51,130 nucleotides of DNA from contig CAZBGI010000021.1 in assembly GCA_964491395.1 (NCBI GenBank), positions 1 to 51,130 on the forward strand. Direction: 5' to 3'. This document shows positions 9,284 through 16,085 of the stretch, in pieces. A model generated the notes under the pieces. That model was not told where the DNA came from, did not search any database, and was given only the letters and a program-made list of their open reading frames with translations. Made by a program: the position numbers and the translations under genes. Every line of letters begins with the position of its first letter. Position 1 is the stretch's first letter. Source of the DNA: SKVR01 sp964491395 (lineage in GTDB: Bacteria; Bacteroidota; Bacteroidia; Bacteroidales; UBA7960).

Positions 9284-10648
9284 TCAGGGGATGAGGATCT
9301 TTGCGTGATGAATAACGGAGGAAGTTTCGTCTGAATACAAAGTAACCATATAGACGCCAGGCTTAAAATCAGCGATAACAATGAAAGAGTTGCCAGAGGA
9401 TACTTTGTCGGCAGTATGTGATTCTCGTCCATGTATGTCGGTTATGACAATACTGGCTGTTCTTTGTAGTCCTTCTATGTTTATTCGTGAACCATCCTCT
9501 GAAAGGAATATCAAGGGTTTTTCTATTCTTACATTCTCTGAATTGACGGGTTCTCCAGTGTTTGAAATCGTAATATAGTTTTGTTTGTGATGCGAATCGG
9601 AGGCCGTTTCGTTATATGCATTCAGTGTTACAGAATAAGTGCCGGGTTCGGTGAATTCAACAACAGGTTCGATACTGGTGACAGTGGTTTGAGAAAGAAA
9701 CTCCACGTGATTTGGTTCGAAAGCCCAAAGGTAAGTATTGGCCTGGTGGTCGGGCGTACTCTCGTTTGTGAAAGTTATTGGCTGATTGGGTTCTGCCTCA
9801 GTAATATCTGCAAAGAAATTGGCAACGGGGGCCGGGGTTTGCTGAGGTTCCCGATAGATATCACGGTATCTCACCCCCAGGAAGATTTCATCTTCATTCT
9901 CAAATTGCACAAAACTTGCTTCCATCACCGGGAACTTCTCCTCCTTTGCCAGCCATTTGTATTGTGTGGTTGTTCTTTTCAGCATAACAGGCTCAGGCAG
10001 GGAAGCCCAGAAAAGGCTGTCAGATTCATATAAAGTCGTTTTTACCCTGAGACACTCAAATTCACCATAGGGAGTCTCAATGGTACCCCATCCGTCTACA
10101 TTATTAACTCTGTATCCATCCCGTTCAAAATGAAGGGTATCTTCCAGTGACAAGTTGCCGTAAAAAGCAGTACTGTCGTTGTCAGCATAAGCAAGAGGAA
10201 GTTTGTACACGTAATCTTTCTGCTGGTATTTCAAAGGGATGGGTAGTCCTGAAATAAGAAAGAAAAACCCATCCTGGGTATATTGCTGGGCAGTTTTATG
10301 ATAGACGGCATAAAAATCTTCAGCTTCCACTTCAAATTCATCCAGTGGAAGCATATCTGTAATGCTGAGCGCCATGGTTTCTGATCCAAATAATAAACCC
10401 ATAAAGAAATTCACAGAACTGACCGATTTGTAATCTTCCAACTCCTGGGTCTGAAAATTCAGGTTGGAAAAATCCCAATGAAAATTTTCGCCGGTTTGCT
10501 GAAAATCGTACCCATTTAGAGATGTTACCATGCTATACCTCAGGGTATCATTAACAGAGGGTAGATCTTCCTGGGTAAGGATAATCTGGGCTTTCAGCGG
10601 AATGAATCCCAGCAACCCGATAAAGATGTAAATAGCGAAAGCTTTCAT
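9284..10648 (-). CDS. Secreted PKD-domain protein with T9SS C-terminal sorting domain
   Basis: Exported protein of 454 aa from the preferred ATG at 10648 (MKAFAIYIF...). The frame stays open to 10678, but that extra start would put ten residues before the signal peptide. After the signal (cleavage near PLKAQ) comes an unrecognised domain of about 270 residues. A PKD-like beta domain follows (FTNESTP, YLWAFEPN, FTEPGTYSVTLNAYN; about residues 280-365). The last 75 residues resemble a T9SS type A sorting domain (GVYMVTLYSDE near the end). It is therefore probably secreted or surface-attached through the por system, whose genes are not in this window. Its role is unknown. Confidence 0.85.
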   Translation of the reverse strand: MKAFAIYIFIGLLGFIPLKAQIILTQEDLPSVNDTLRYSMVTSLNGYDFQQTGENFHWDFSNLNFQTQELEDYKSVSSVNFFMGLLFGSETMALSITDMLPLDEFEVEAEDFYAVYHKTAQQYTQDGFFFLISGLPIPLKYQQKDYVYKLPLAYADNDSTAFYGNLSLEDTLHFERDGYRVNNVDGWGTIETPYGEFECLRVKTTLYESDSLFWASLPEPVMLKRTTTQYKWLAKEEKFPVMEASFVQFENEDEIFLGVRYRDIYREPQQTPAPVANFFADITEAEPNQPITFTNESTPDHQANTYLWAFEPNHVEFLSQTTVTSIEPVVEFTEPGTYSVTLNAYNETASDSHHKQNYITISNTGEPVNSENVRIEKPLIFLSEDGSRINIEGLQRTASIVITDIHGRESHTADKVSSGNSFIVIADFKPGVYMVTLYSDETSSVIHHAKILIP

Positions 10649-10727
10649 GGCGATAGTATTTATAAACAAAAAGAACAAAGCACCCGGCGATAAGAACTAT
10701 TCGGTCGCCTTTAAGTGGTTATCTGGC

Positions 10728-11543
10728 TTAGAGTGTTTTTATAAGCGCTTTAAAAATCAATGTCATCTTAGGTTGAGCTTCTCCGGCAGCATTTTGTACT
10801 TCATCATGTGTGGTTCCTTTGTCCATATCTTCACTTACAGCCAGGTTGGTAATCACTGATATACCAAAACAATCAAGTCCCATATGACGAGCTGCAATTA
10901 CTTCGGGAACGGTAGACATTCCTGTGGAGTCAGCTCCCAGGATGCGAAACATTTTGTATTCAGCCGGAGTTTCCAGTGTGGGGCCGGCACTTCCTACGTA
11001 AACACCGGTCTGGAATTTTATGTGGTTGTCAGCAGCAATCTTTTTGGCTTTTTCTATCAATGCTTTATTGAAAGCCTCACCCATTTCCGGGAACCGGGTG
11101 CCCAACTCATCCATGTTTTTTCCTCTCAGTGGATTTTCAGGAAACATATTGATCTGATCTCGAATGATCATCAGGTCTCCGACTTCAAAATCCGGATTGA
11201 GCCCTCCTGCGGCATTGGACAGAAAAAGGTGGGTTATGCCCAGCAGTTTCATCACCCTCACCGGGAAAGTCACCTCCTGCATGGTATAACCTTCATAATA
11301 ATGAAAACGTCCCTGCATTGCCACAATCTCTTTCCCTTCAAGGGTACCAAAGATAAGCTTGCCATCGTGGCCTTCTACAGTAGAAACCGGAAAGTTGGGT
11401 ATATCACTGTAAGGGATGCTATGCTTAATGTCAATAGATGACACAAGCCCTCCAAGTCCTGAGCCCAATATGATTCCTACTCTGGGTTTACTCCCGGTTT
11501 TCTGTTTCAGGTAATCTGCTGTTGCTTTTATTTTTTCTGTCAT
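10728..11543 (-). CDS. Purine nucleoside phosphorylase (trimeric, inosine/guanosine type)
   Basis: Cleaves 6-oxopurine nucleosides with phosphate to base plus (deoxy)ribose-1-phosphate, in cytoplasmic purine salvage (EC 2.4.2.1). At 271 aa it has the usual length of the trimeric PNP family. Visible motifs: phosphate-binding GSGLGGL (27-33), GRFHYYEGY (78-86, with the phosphate-site His81), SNAAGG (109-114), and the purine-site residues Glu191 (TLETPAE) and Asn233 (VITN). The Glu/Asn pair is typical of enzymes preferring hypoxanthine and guanine nucleosides. It is divergent from an MTA/SAH-deaminase-like gene 261 bp away, whose inosine-type products a PNP-family enzyme might cleave (inference). 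MTI phosphorylase activity cannot be read from sequence. Confidence 0.95.
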   Translation of the reverse strand: MTEKIKATADYLKQKTGSKPRVGIILGSGLGGLVSSIDIKHSIPYSDIPNFPVSTVEGHDGKLIFGTLEGKEIVAMQGRFHYYEGYTMQEVTFPVRVMKLLGITHLFLSNAAGGLNPDFEVGDLMIIRDQINMFPENPLRGKNMDELGTRFPEMGEAFNKALIEKAKKIAADNHIKFQTGVYVGSAGPTLETPAEYKMFRILGADSTGMSTVPEVIAARHMGLDCFGISVITNLAVSEDMDKGTTHDEVQNAAGEAQPKMTLIFKALIKTL

Positions 11544-11617
11544 TTCAGTTGGATGGTAATTGATGTTTTTTTAAAATAAAGTCTGTCGTAGTATTGGCAC
11601 TGCTAAGTTAATAAAAA

Positions 11618-11646
11618 TTGATATTCGGATATAATGCGTAATTTTG
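11618..11646 (+). promoter_or_regulatory. Bacteroidota-type promoter for the MTA/SAH deaminase gene
   Basis: TTG at 11618-11620, an 18-nt spacer, then TAATTTTG at 11639-11646, which matches the TAnnTTTG -7 consensus of the Bacteroidota primary sigma factor. Transcription would begin near 11652, about 150 nt before the ATG at 11805, giving an unusually long leader. Confidence 0.6.
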
Positions 11647-11651
11647 TGAAA

Positions 11652-11804
11652 TGTCATCTTCATGCTGTCAAACTCTTTCCAGCTTGTGTTTGTTATTAAG
11701 GGCAGATGCCAGCAACAATTCGTAACAAGGATAGAAATGCCACCACCGGCTTGCCTGACAACCCAATGAATTTCAAATAGAAATCAGCTCAAGATAATCG
11801 TACC
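11652..11804 (+). other. Long 5' leader, possible structured RNA, unassigned
   Basis: About 150 nt of predicted untranslated leader. TGTCA near 11666-11670 can pair with TGACA at 11756-11760. TTGTTA near 11690 can pair with TAACAA near 11722. GGCA at 11701-11704 can pair with TGCC at 11738-11741 or 11753-11756. The segment CCAGCAAC...AAGG loosely recalls the 3' half of an S-box, but the diagnostic GGGA/GGCCC core is absent, so I do not assign a riboswitch class. Confidence 0.3.
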
Positions 11805-13202
11805 ATGGTAATATCATCATATAATAATAAGGATATCGATCAGGAATTTATAATAATCATAAAAAATGCGATGATTCTCAGTATGGACGCTCAAGGCCAG
11901 TATTGGGACGAAGGTAGTATCGTTATCAGGGGAAATACCATTGAAAGTATAGGCCTGATAAATGATGCAGAGGCAAAGTATCCGGAAGCACGAGTAATAG
12001 ACGGCTCAGGAAAACTTGTAATGCCAGGCCTTATTAATACCCATACTCATGTCCCTATGACCATATTTAGAGGCTATGCTGATGATTTGCCCCTGCATGA
12101 ATGGTTGTATGAATATATTTTTCCTATAGAGTCTGAGTTCATCAATGCAGAAAATGTAACCCTGGGCACCAAACTGGCAATAGCTGAGATGCTTCGAAGC
12201 GGAACCACCACTTTTAATGATATGTATTATTATGTGGATCAAATAGCAGAAGTTGTGGATGCAACAGGCATGAGAGCAGTATTATCAGAGGGTTTGATTA
12301 ACTATGCCGCTCCCGGTTGTGATACGCCTGAAAAAGGCTTGCAGGTGAGTGAAAGATTAATTCAGAGGTGGAAGAATCATCCCCGGATTACCATTTCTGT
12401 TTCAGCCCATGCTCCTTATAGTTGTTCTGCCCGCCTCCTGCAGGATGCCAAAGCTTTGGCGGATAAATACAATGTACCTTTTAATATCCACCTTGCTGAA
12501 ACCCGCAAGGAATTTGACCAGTCAATTGCCAGCACAGGATATACTCCCACTGCTTATCTGGAAAGCCTGGGAGTATTGGGTGAGAATGTAATAGCAGCCC
12601 ATGGTGTGCATCTTACCGCCGAGGACATTGAACTGCTTAAATCCAGGGGAGTATCTGTAGCCCATAACCCCGAGTGCAACATGAAACTTGCCAGTGGTGT
12701 TGCTCCTGTGCCCACATTGCTGGAAAAAGGAATTAAGGTGGGGTTTGGAACTGACGGAGTGGCCAGTAATAACAATCTCGATTTGTTTGAGGAGATTAAT
12801 ACGGCAGCCATGCTTCATAAACTTATCAGTAAAGATCCTACTGTGCTGGATGCCAAAACAGTCGTGGAAATGGCCACTATTGGCGGGGCTATGGTGTTGG
12901 GCCTTGATAAAGAAGTGGGTTCCCTTGAGCCTGGTAAACGGGCCGACCTGATTATGCTTGACATGAAACAACCCCATGCACATCCGGTTTACAATATTTA
13001 TTCGCTTCTGGTATACAGTATGAAGGGCAGCGATGTGGAAACAGTCATCATCGACGGCAAAATAGTCATGGAAAATCGCCGGTTTTTATACCTGGATGAA
13101 GAAGGATTATATGCCAAAGCTGAAGAAATAGCAGTGAAGATCAGGGATCGTGCTGTGGAGCTGGCTGAACTTAACGGGCGGAAAAATCTGCATCAGTCGT
13201 AA
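11805..13202 (+). CDS. Amidohydrolase, 5'-methylthioadenosine/S-adenosylhomocysteine deaminase type
   Basis: Metal-dependent amidohydrolase of 465 aa resembling MTA/SAH deaminases, which convert the adenine moiety to hypoxanthine (MTI or SIH plus ammonia). Metal and active-site residues are visible: H80 and H82 (NTHTH), H229 and E232 (HLAE), H266 (AAHGVH) and D317 (FGTDGVASNNNLDLFEE). The stretch GLINTHTHVPMTIFRGYADD is characteristic of this subgroup. The start is ATG 11805; the first ten residues look non-conserved, and a later start is possible. It has its own promoter and long leader, and its 3' end overlaps the convergent gene at 13193 by 10 nt. Related enzymes deaminate other adenosines or act on triazines, so exact substrate is uncertain. 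Confidence 0.87.
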   Translation: MVISSYNNKDIDQEFIIIIKNAMILSMDAQGQYWDEGSIVIRGNTIESIGLINDAEAKYPEARVIDGSGKLVMPGLINTHTHVPMTIFRGYADDLPLHEWLYEYIFPIESEFINAENVTLGTKLAIAEMLRSGTTTFNDMYYYVDQIAEVVDATGMRAVLSEGLINYAAPGCDTPEKGLQVSERLIQRWKNHPRITISVSAHAPYSCSARLLQDAKALADKYNVPFNIHLAETRKEFDQSIASTGYTPTAYLESLGVLGENVIAAHGVHLTAEDIELLKSRGVSVAHNPECNMKLASGVAPVPTLLEKGIKVGFGTDGVASNNNLDLFEEINTAAMLHKLISKDPTVLDAKTVVEMATIGGAMVLGLDKEVGSLEPGKRADLIMLDMKQPHAHPVYNIYSLLVYSMKGSDVETVIIDGKIVMENRRFLYLDEEGLYAKAEEIAVKIRDRAVELAELNGRKNLHQS

Positions 13203-13771
13203 TGCGGGTTGAGCCGCCGGCTCATTTGGTGCTCTATGAAGGCAATAAGCTGGTGAGGGGTAAATTTTTGCCAGTTCAGATCGTCGAAATGCTTTCCAAA
13301 GGCAATGTAATAATCAATATTGGCGGAAGCAAACTCGCGAATAACAAAATCTCTGAAATTGATGCCCACGATCCACCCGTCTTCTACTTCATCAAACCAT
13401 TCCTGGTAATAACAATCATCAGAATAATGAAAGTTTAGTACATTCTCCCCTACGAGGATAAACTTCCGAATACCCTCTTCAATCATAGGCTCTATGATGT
13501 TTCTTTTCAGGTACATAATGTCGTTGTGAAGGCAGTCATTCCATTCTCCGATGAGTTCAATGACAACACTTCCCGTTTCATAGTCGGCAAAAAGAACTTT
13601 AACAAAAAGAGTAGGCGAACCTATCTCGTCCCACTGGGGATGAATAAGATAATTGTAGATGGCATGAGAAAACTCAAACTCACTGTATATCCTGCCGTAA
13701 AACGGTGATCGTTCATCTTCGGAAGCAATATAAAGATTGCGCCAATTGTAAAAAGGTTCAATATCATGCAT
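13193..13771 (-). CDS. Conserved-looking hypothetical protein
   Basis: Protein of 192 aa with no signal peptide or membrane segment. It is rich in aromatic and acidic residues (FYNWRNLYIASEDERSPF near the start; HYSDDCYYQEWFDE near residues 114-127). Alternating beta strands and helices (VVIELIGEWNDCLHNDIMYLK) suggest a compact alpha/beta fold. I recall similar uncharacterised proteins in Bacteroidota but cannot name a family. It converges with the deaminase gene with a 10-nt overlap of coding ends, leaving no room for a terminator between them. Function unknown. Confidence 0.72.
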   Translation of the reverse strand: MHDIEPFYNWRNLYIASEDERSPFYGRIYSEFEFSHAIYNYLIHPQWDEIGSPTLFVKVLFADYETGSVVIELIGEWNDCLHNDIMYLKRNIIEPMIEEGIRKFILVGENVLNFHYSDDCYYQEWFDEVEDGWIVGINFRDFVIREFASANIDYYIAFGKHFDDLNWQKFTPHQLIAFIEHQMSRRLNPHYD

Positions 13772-13859
13772 GATTTAAAGGTACAATTTTTGAAGCGTTT
13801 GTCATTTATGGATTCTGTTAAAAAATATTACCCGGCAACTGTATAATCCCTTATTTTTT

Positions 13860-13867
13860 TAGCTTTG
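13860..13867 (+). promoter_or_regulatory. Candidate -7 element upstream of the sigma-like locus
   Basis: TAGCTTTG matches TAnnTTTG exactly and lies 93 nt before the small ORF at 13955 and about 390 nt before the sigma-like gene. No good TTG element is found 19-21 nt upstream, so support is moderate. The CTTTG/CAAAG pairing just after it is too short to call a terminator. Confidence 0.35.
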
Positions 13868-13954
13868 GGAAAGCAAAGATTATTTCGTGAGGAGAGGATT
13901 AGAAAAAGGTGATCGTATTTTTTGATAAAAAAATAAATTGAATCTTTCCCTTTT

Positions 13955-14206
13955 ATGAACAAAGAGTCCTGTTTTTTTTTGAATGAGAACAATCTGCAAA
14001 GAATATATCAAATAATTAATCCTTATTTCCCATGCGAAGAAAAAAAATCCGTGTTATTTCTGGTGTTTTTGATAAAAAAAGTACTAACATTGCACCCTAT
14101 TTTGCAGAAACCAAAGAGAATCAGCCTTGTTGCAGACATCCAATGTAGTAATGATTTACTGATACCTGAATTAGGTAGTCATTACAAGGTTGTTATCTCA
14201 CAATGA
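13955..14206 (+). CDS. Small ORF upstream of the sigma-like gene (uncertain)
   Basis: Open frame of 83 codons from ATG 13955 to TGA 14206. The product has mixed composition with a hydrophobic central segment (VLFLVFLIKKVL, about residues 33-44) and an ending KVVISQ. It is in the same reading frame as the downstream sigma-like ORF, separated by one stop and about 16 codons, so it could be a cut-off N-terminal extension, a leader gene or chance. The DNA is AT-rich with poly-A/T runs, unlike the flanking genes, which weakens the case. No homologous family recognised. Confidence 0.3.
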   Translation: MNKESCFFLNENNLQRIYQIINPYFPCEEKKSVLFLVFLIKKVLTLHPILQKPKRISLVADIQCSNDLLIPELGSHYKVVISQ

Positions 14207-14254
14207 TTTTTACTACAATACAATGACACTTTGAGCCCCCAAAGACCCTCCTTA

Positions 14255-14956
14255 ATGGAAAGTGAAAAGTTTACCATTGAATCCATAAAGCGTCTTATAG
14301 AAAAGGTGGTAGCCAGGTATGTTGCCAACCATGCCATCCCCACGCGCGAGAAAAGTGATGTTGTGATGACTGTTCTTGAGAAGTTTCTGAATAAGCGGCA
14401 GAAAATTGATGATGCCTTTGAGGGAAAGTCTAAAATTTCCACCTATTATATTGCTGTTTTTAACCGGATGTGTTGCGAGGTAATCCGAAAAGAGCGAAAG
14501 TATTGGGATACATTACATGACAATTTTACTGAGGATGCATTGGAAAAAGAAACTACTTCATTTTATGAAACGGAGAAGCAATTGCTTATAAAAGGGGAAC
14601 TCAAAAGACTCGGGGTAGTGATGCAATTATTTTTTGAGGAGGAGGCAAAAATTTACCTGTTTACCAGGTATTACTATCGATTGCTTATTTCTATGGCTCA
14701 TATAAAACCTTACAGTGAGGAGTATGCTGAAGAAATTTTCCGGATTCTGAATTTACATCCTGCAATAAACCAGTCTGAAATATTTAATAACCTTGCCCAG
14801 GTTACGGCCCTTGTCGAAGGAAAAAGTGTAAAGGGTGATGCCATTCGGATGTGGTTAAATAAGCGACTTGATATGTTGTTAGATCGTATAAATATGAACG
14901 GTGTTTCCCGTCATAACCGTGATTCATTGCAGATTCTGCTGGAACTGAAAGAATGA
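14255..14956 (+). CDS. Sigma-70-like (ECF-type) protein with degenerate region 4
   Basis: Protein of 233 aa from ATG 14255; the frame opens at TTG 14231 but the ATG just before ESEKFTIESIK is preferred. The N-terminal third looks like sigma region 2: DVVMTVLEKFL, then GKSKISTYYIAVFNRMCCEVIRKERKYW, which parallels the core-binding and -10-binding helices of ECF sigma factors. The C-terminal part (GDAIRMWLNKRLDMLLDRI) resembles the last helix of region 4, but a clear helix-turn-helix is lacking. It may be a divergent sigma factor or sigma-derived regulator. A membrane zinc-finger protein of anti-sigma type follows after 275 nt, supporting a sigma/anti-sigma pair. Moderate confidence in family, low in mechanism. 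Confidence 0.68.
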   Translation: MESEKFTIESIKRLIEKVVARYVANHAIPTREKSDVVMTVLEKFLNKRQKIDDAFEGKSKISTYYIAVFNRMCCEVIRKERKYWDTLHDNFTEDALEKETTSFYETEKQLLIKGELKRLGVVMQLFFEEEAKIYLFTRYYYRLLISMAHIKPYSEEYAEEIFRILNLHPAINQSEIFNNLAQVTALVEGKSVKGDAIRMWLNKRLDMLLDRINMNGVSRHNRDSLQILLELKE

Positions 14957-15231
14957 TGCAACACTTTTTTTTGTTCTCAAGACCCAAACCCGAGACCATG
15001 ATTTAGGTTTATTACATGGTAGGTAAAGAAATCTGTTTCTCTGTGAAGATAAGATTTAATATTTTGATAATTGTTGAGCAGAAATTTATTATGTAAGAAT
15101 TTGTGGAAAAAAGTTCTATCAAAGCTTTCAGATTGCAGACTGATTTGCAACCAAATAAATGAGGAAAGGGAAAAAAGGGCGAAATCCAAAAAGAAAAATC
15201 TGGTTCATAGACCAGGAAAATATGAATTGTT
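14957..15231 (+). other. Intergenic region between sigma-like and anti-sigma-like genes
   Basis: Holds no credible gene. The minus-strand open frame at 14977-15189 has no family resemblance and is AT-rich. A short hairpin, CTGGT/ACCAG (about 15201-15216), sits just before the ATG at 15232 and could affect translation start. No perfect TAnnTTTG element is present, so the downstream gene may be read from upstream. Confidence 0.4.
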
Positions 15232-16074
15232 ATGACGAGAAATGGAAATACTACACATCACCTGTCTGAGCAGGAGGTTGCCTTGTGTGCTGAGGCAATA
15301 ATGGATCAGCAGCCCGAAAGGATACCTGCTGAGCTCAAACTGCATCTTGCCGAATGCAATCAATGTGCGACGGAAGTAGCAATGGTTGCGGATATTTCAG
15401 AAATGGAAGTGCAGGAAGCTGGAGTAGCTCAGACCTCCGACGGGAATTTACAATGGATTGCTCCCCTGTTGGCGGCTGCAATATTGCTTGGTTTTGTCCT
15501 GTGGATATTCTATCCATCTTCAGAGAGGCGGAATGGTGAGGACACATTACGGACTGCAGAGCAGCATATAAATGATATGGATTTACCCGACATGCAAGAG
15601 GAAGGACATGCTGATACAATGGGGGAGCAAGCAGCAAAAGTTTCTAATCCTGAGAAAGGTCCATCTAATGCAGAAACATCAGATACTATAGAGCCAGAAG
15701 AGGCAGTTGAAACAGATAAAGAACCGAAAGAGGAGCGTCAGCAAACTTTACTGGCAAGTTATACCCCTGATCCAAATATGGAAATGCTGGTTGAAAACTA
15801 TCAGTCTGCCTATCGTGGAGGAGAAATCGAGGTGAAATCTCCGTCGGTTGTATTAACAGCGGAACATACGCAATTATCATGGAATAACCCCGGAGAAAAT
15901 AATCTCTTACTGGAAATTACAGACAACGAGGGTAACGAAGTGTTCTCTTCTTCCACGCGCTCATCCTCTGTTGAAATACCCCGCCTGTCACCCGGACTGT
16001 ATTATTGGAAATTGATTGAAGAAGAAGATTATGATCTTCTTTTTGTGGGAAAAATTCGTTCAGAAGAAAAGTAG
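15232..16074 (+). CDS. Membrane zinc-finger anti-sigma-like protein with periplasmic beta domain
   Basis: Protein of 280 aa with anti-sigma layout. The N-terminal cytoplasmic zf-HC2/ZAS-type finger has H38-x3-C42-x2-C45 (HLAECNQC). A single membrane span lies at about 75-94. A long acidic, low-complexity periplasmic linker (about 100-185) follows. The C-terminal 80 residues look like a beta-sandwich (TQLSWNNPGENNLLLEI..., LSPGLYYWKL), reminiscent of glycan-binding or Ig-like sensor domains. It follows the sigma-like gene and ends 11 nt from the convergent TPR-CHAT gene. The simplest reading is a transmembrane inhibitor of the sigma-like protein with an extracytoplasmic sensor part; partner and signal are inference. 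Confidence 0.75.
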   Translation: MTRNGNTTHHLSEQEVALCAEAIMDQQPERIPAELKLHLAECNQCATEVAMVADISEMEVQEAGVAQTSDGNLQWIAPLLAAAILLGFVLWIFYPSSERRNGEDTLRTAEQHINDMDLPDMQEEGHADTMGEQAAKVSNPEKGPSNAETSDTIEPEEAVETDKEPKEERQQTLLASYTPDPNMEMLVENYQSAYRGGEIEVKSPSVVLTAEHTQLSWNNPGENNLLLEITDNEGNEVFSSSTRSSSVEIPRLSPGLYYWKLIEEEDYDLLFVGKIRSEEK

Positions 16075-16085
16075 TTCTGCAGTGA

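Noticed and set aside
11652..11804. SAM-I (S-box) or cobalamin riboswitch
   Set aside because: Only short stretches resemble those classes; the S-box kink-turn core (GGGA...GGCCC) and the B12-box context are missing.
14977..15189. Minus-strand 70-codon ORF between the sigma-like and anti-sigma-like genes
   Set aside because: AT-rich, no recognisable features, and it would sit inside an apparent operon on the other strand.
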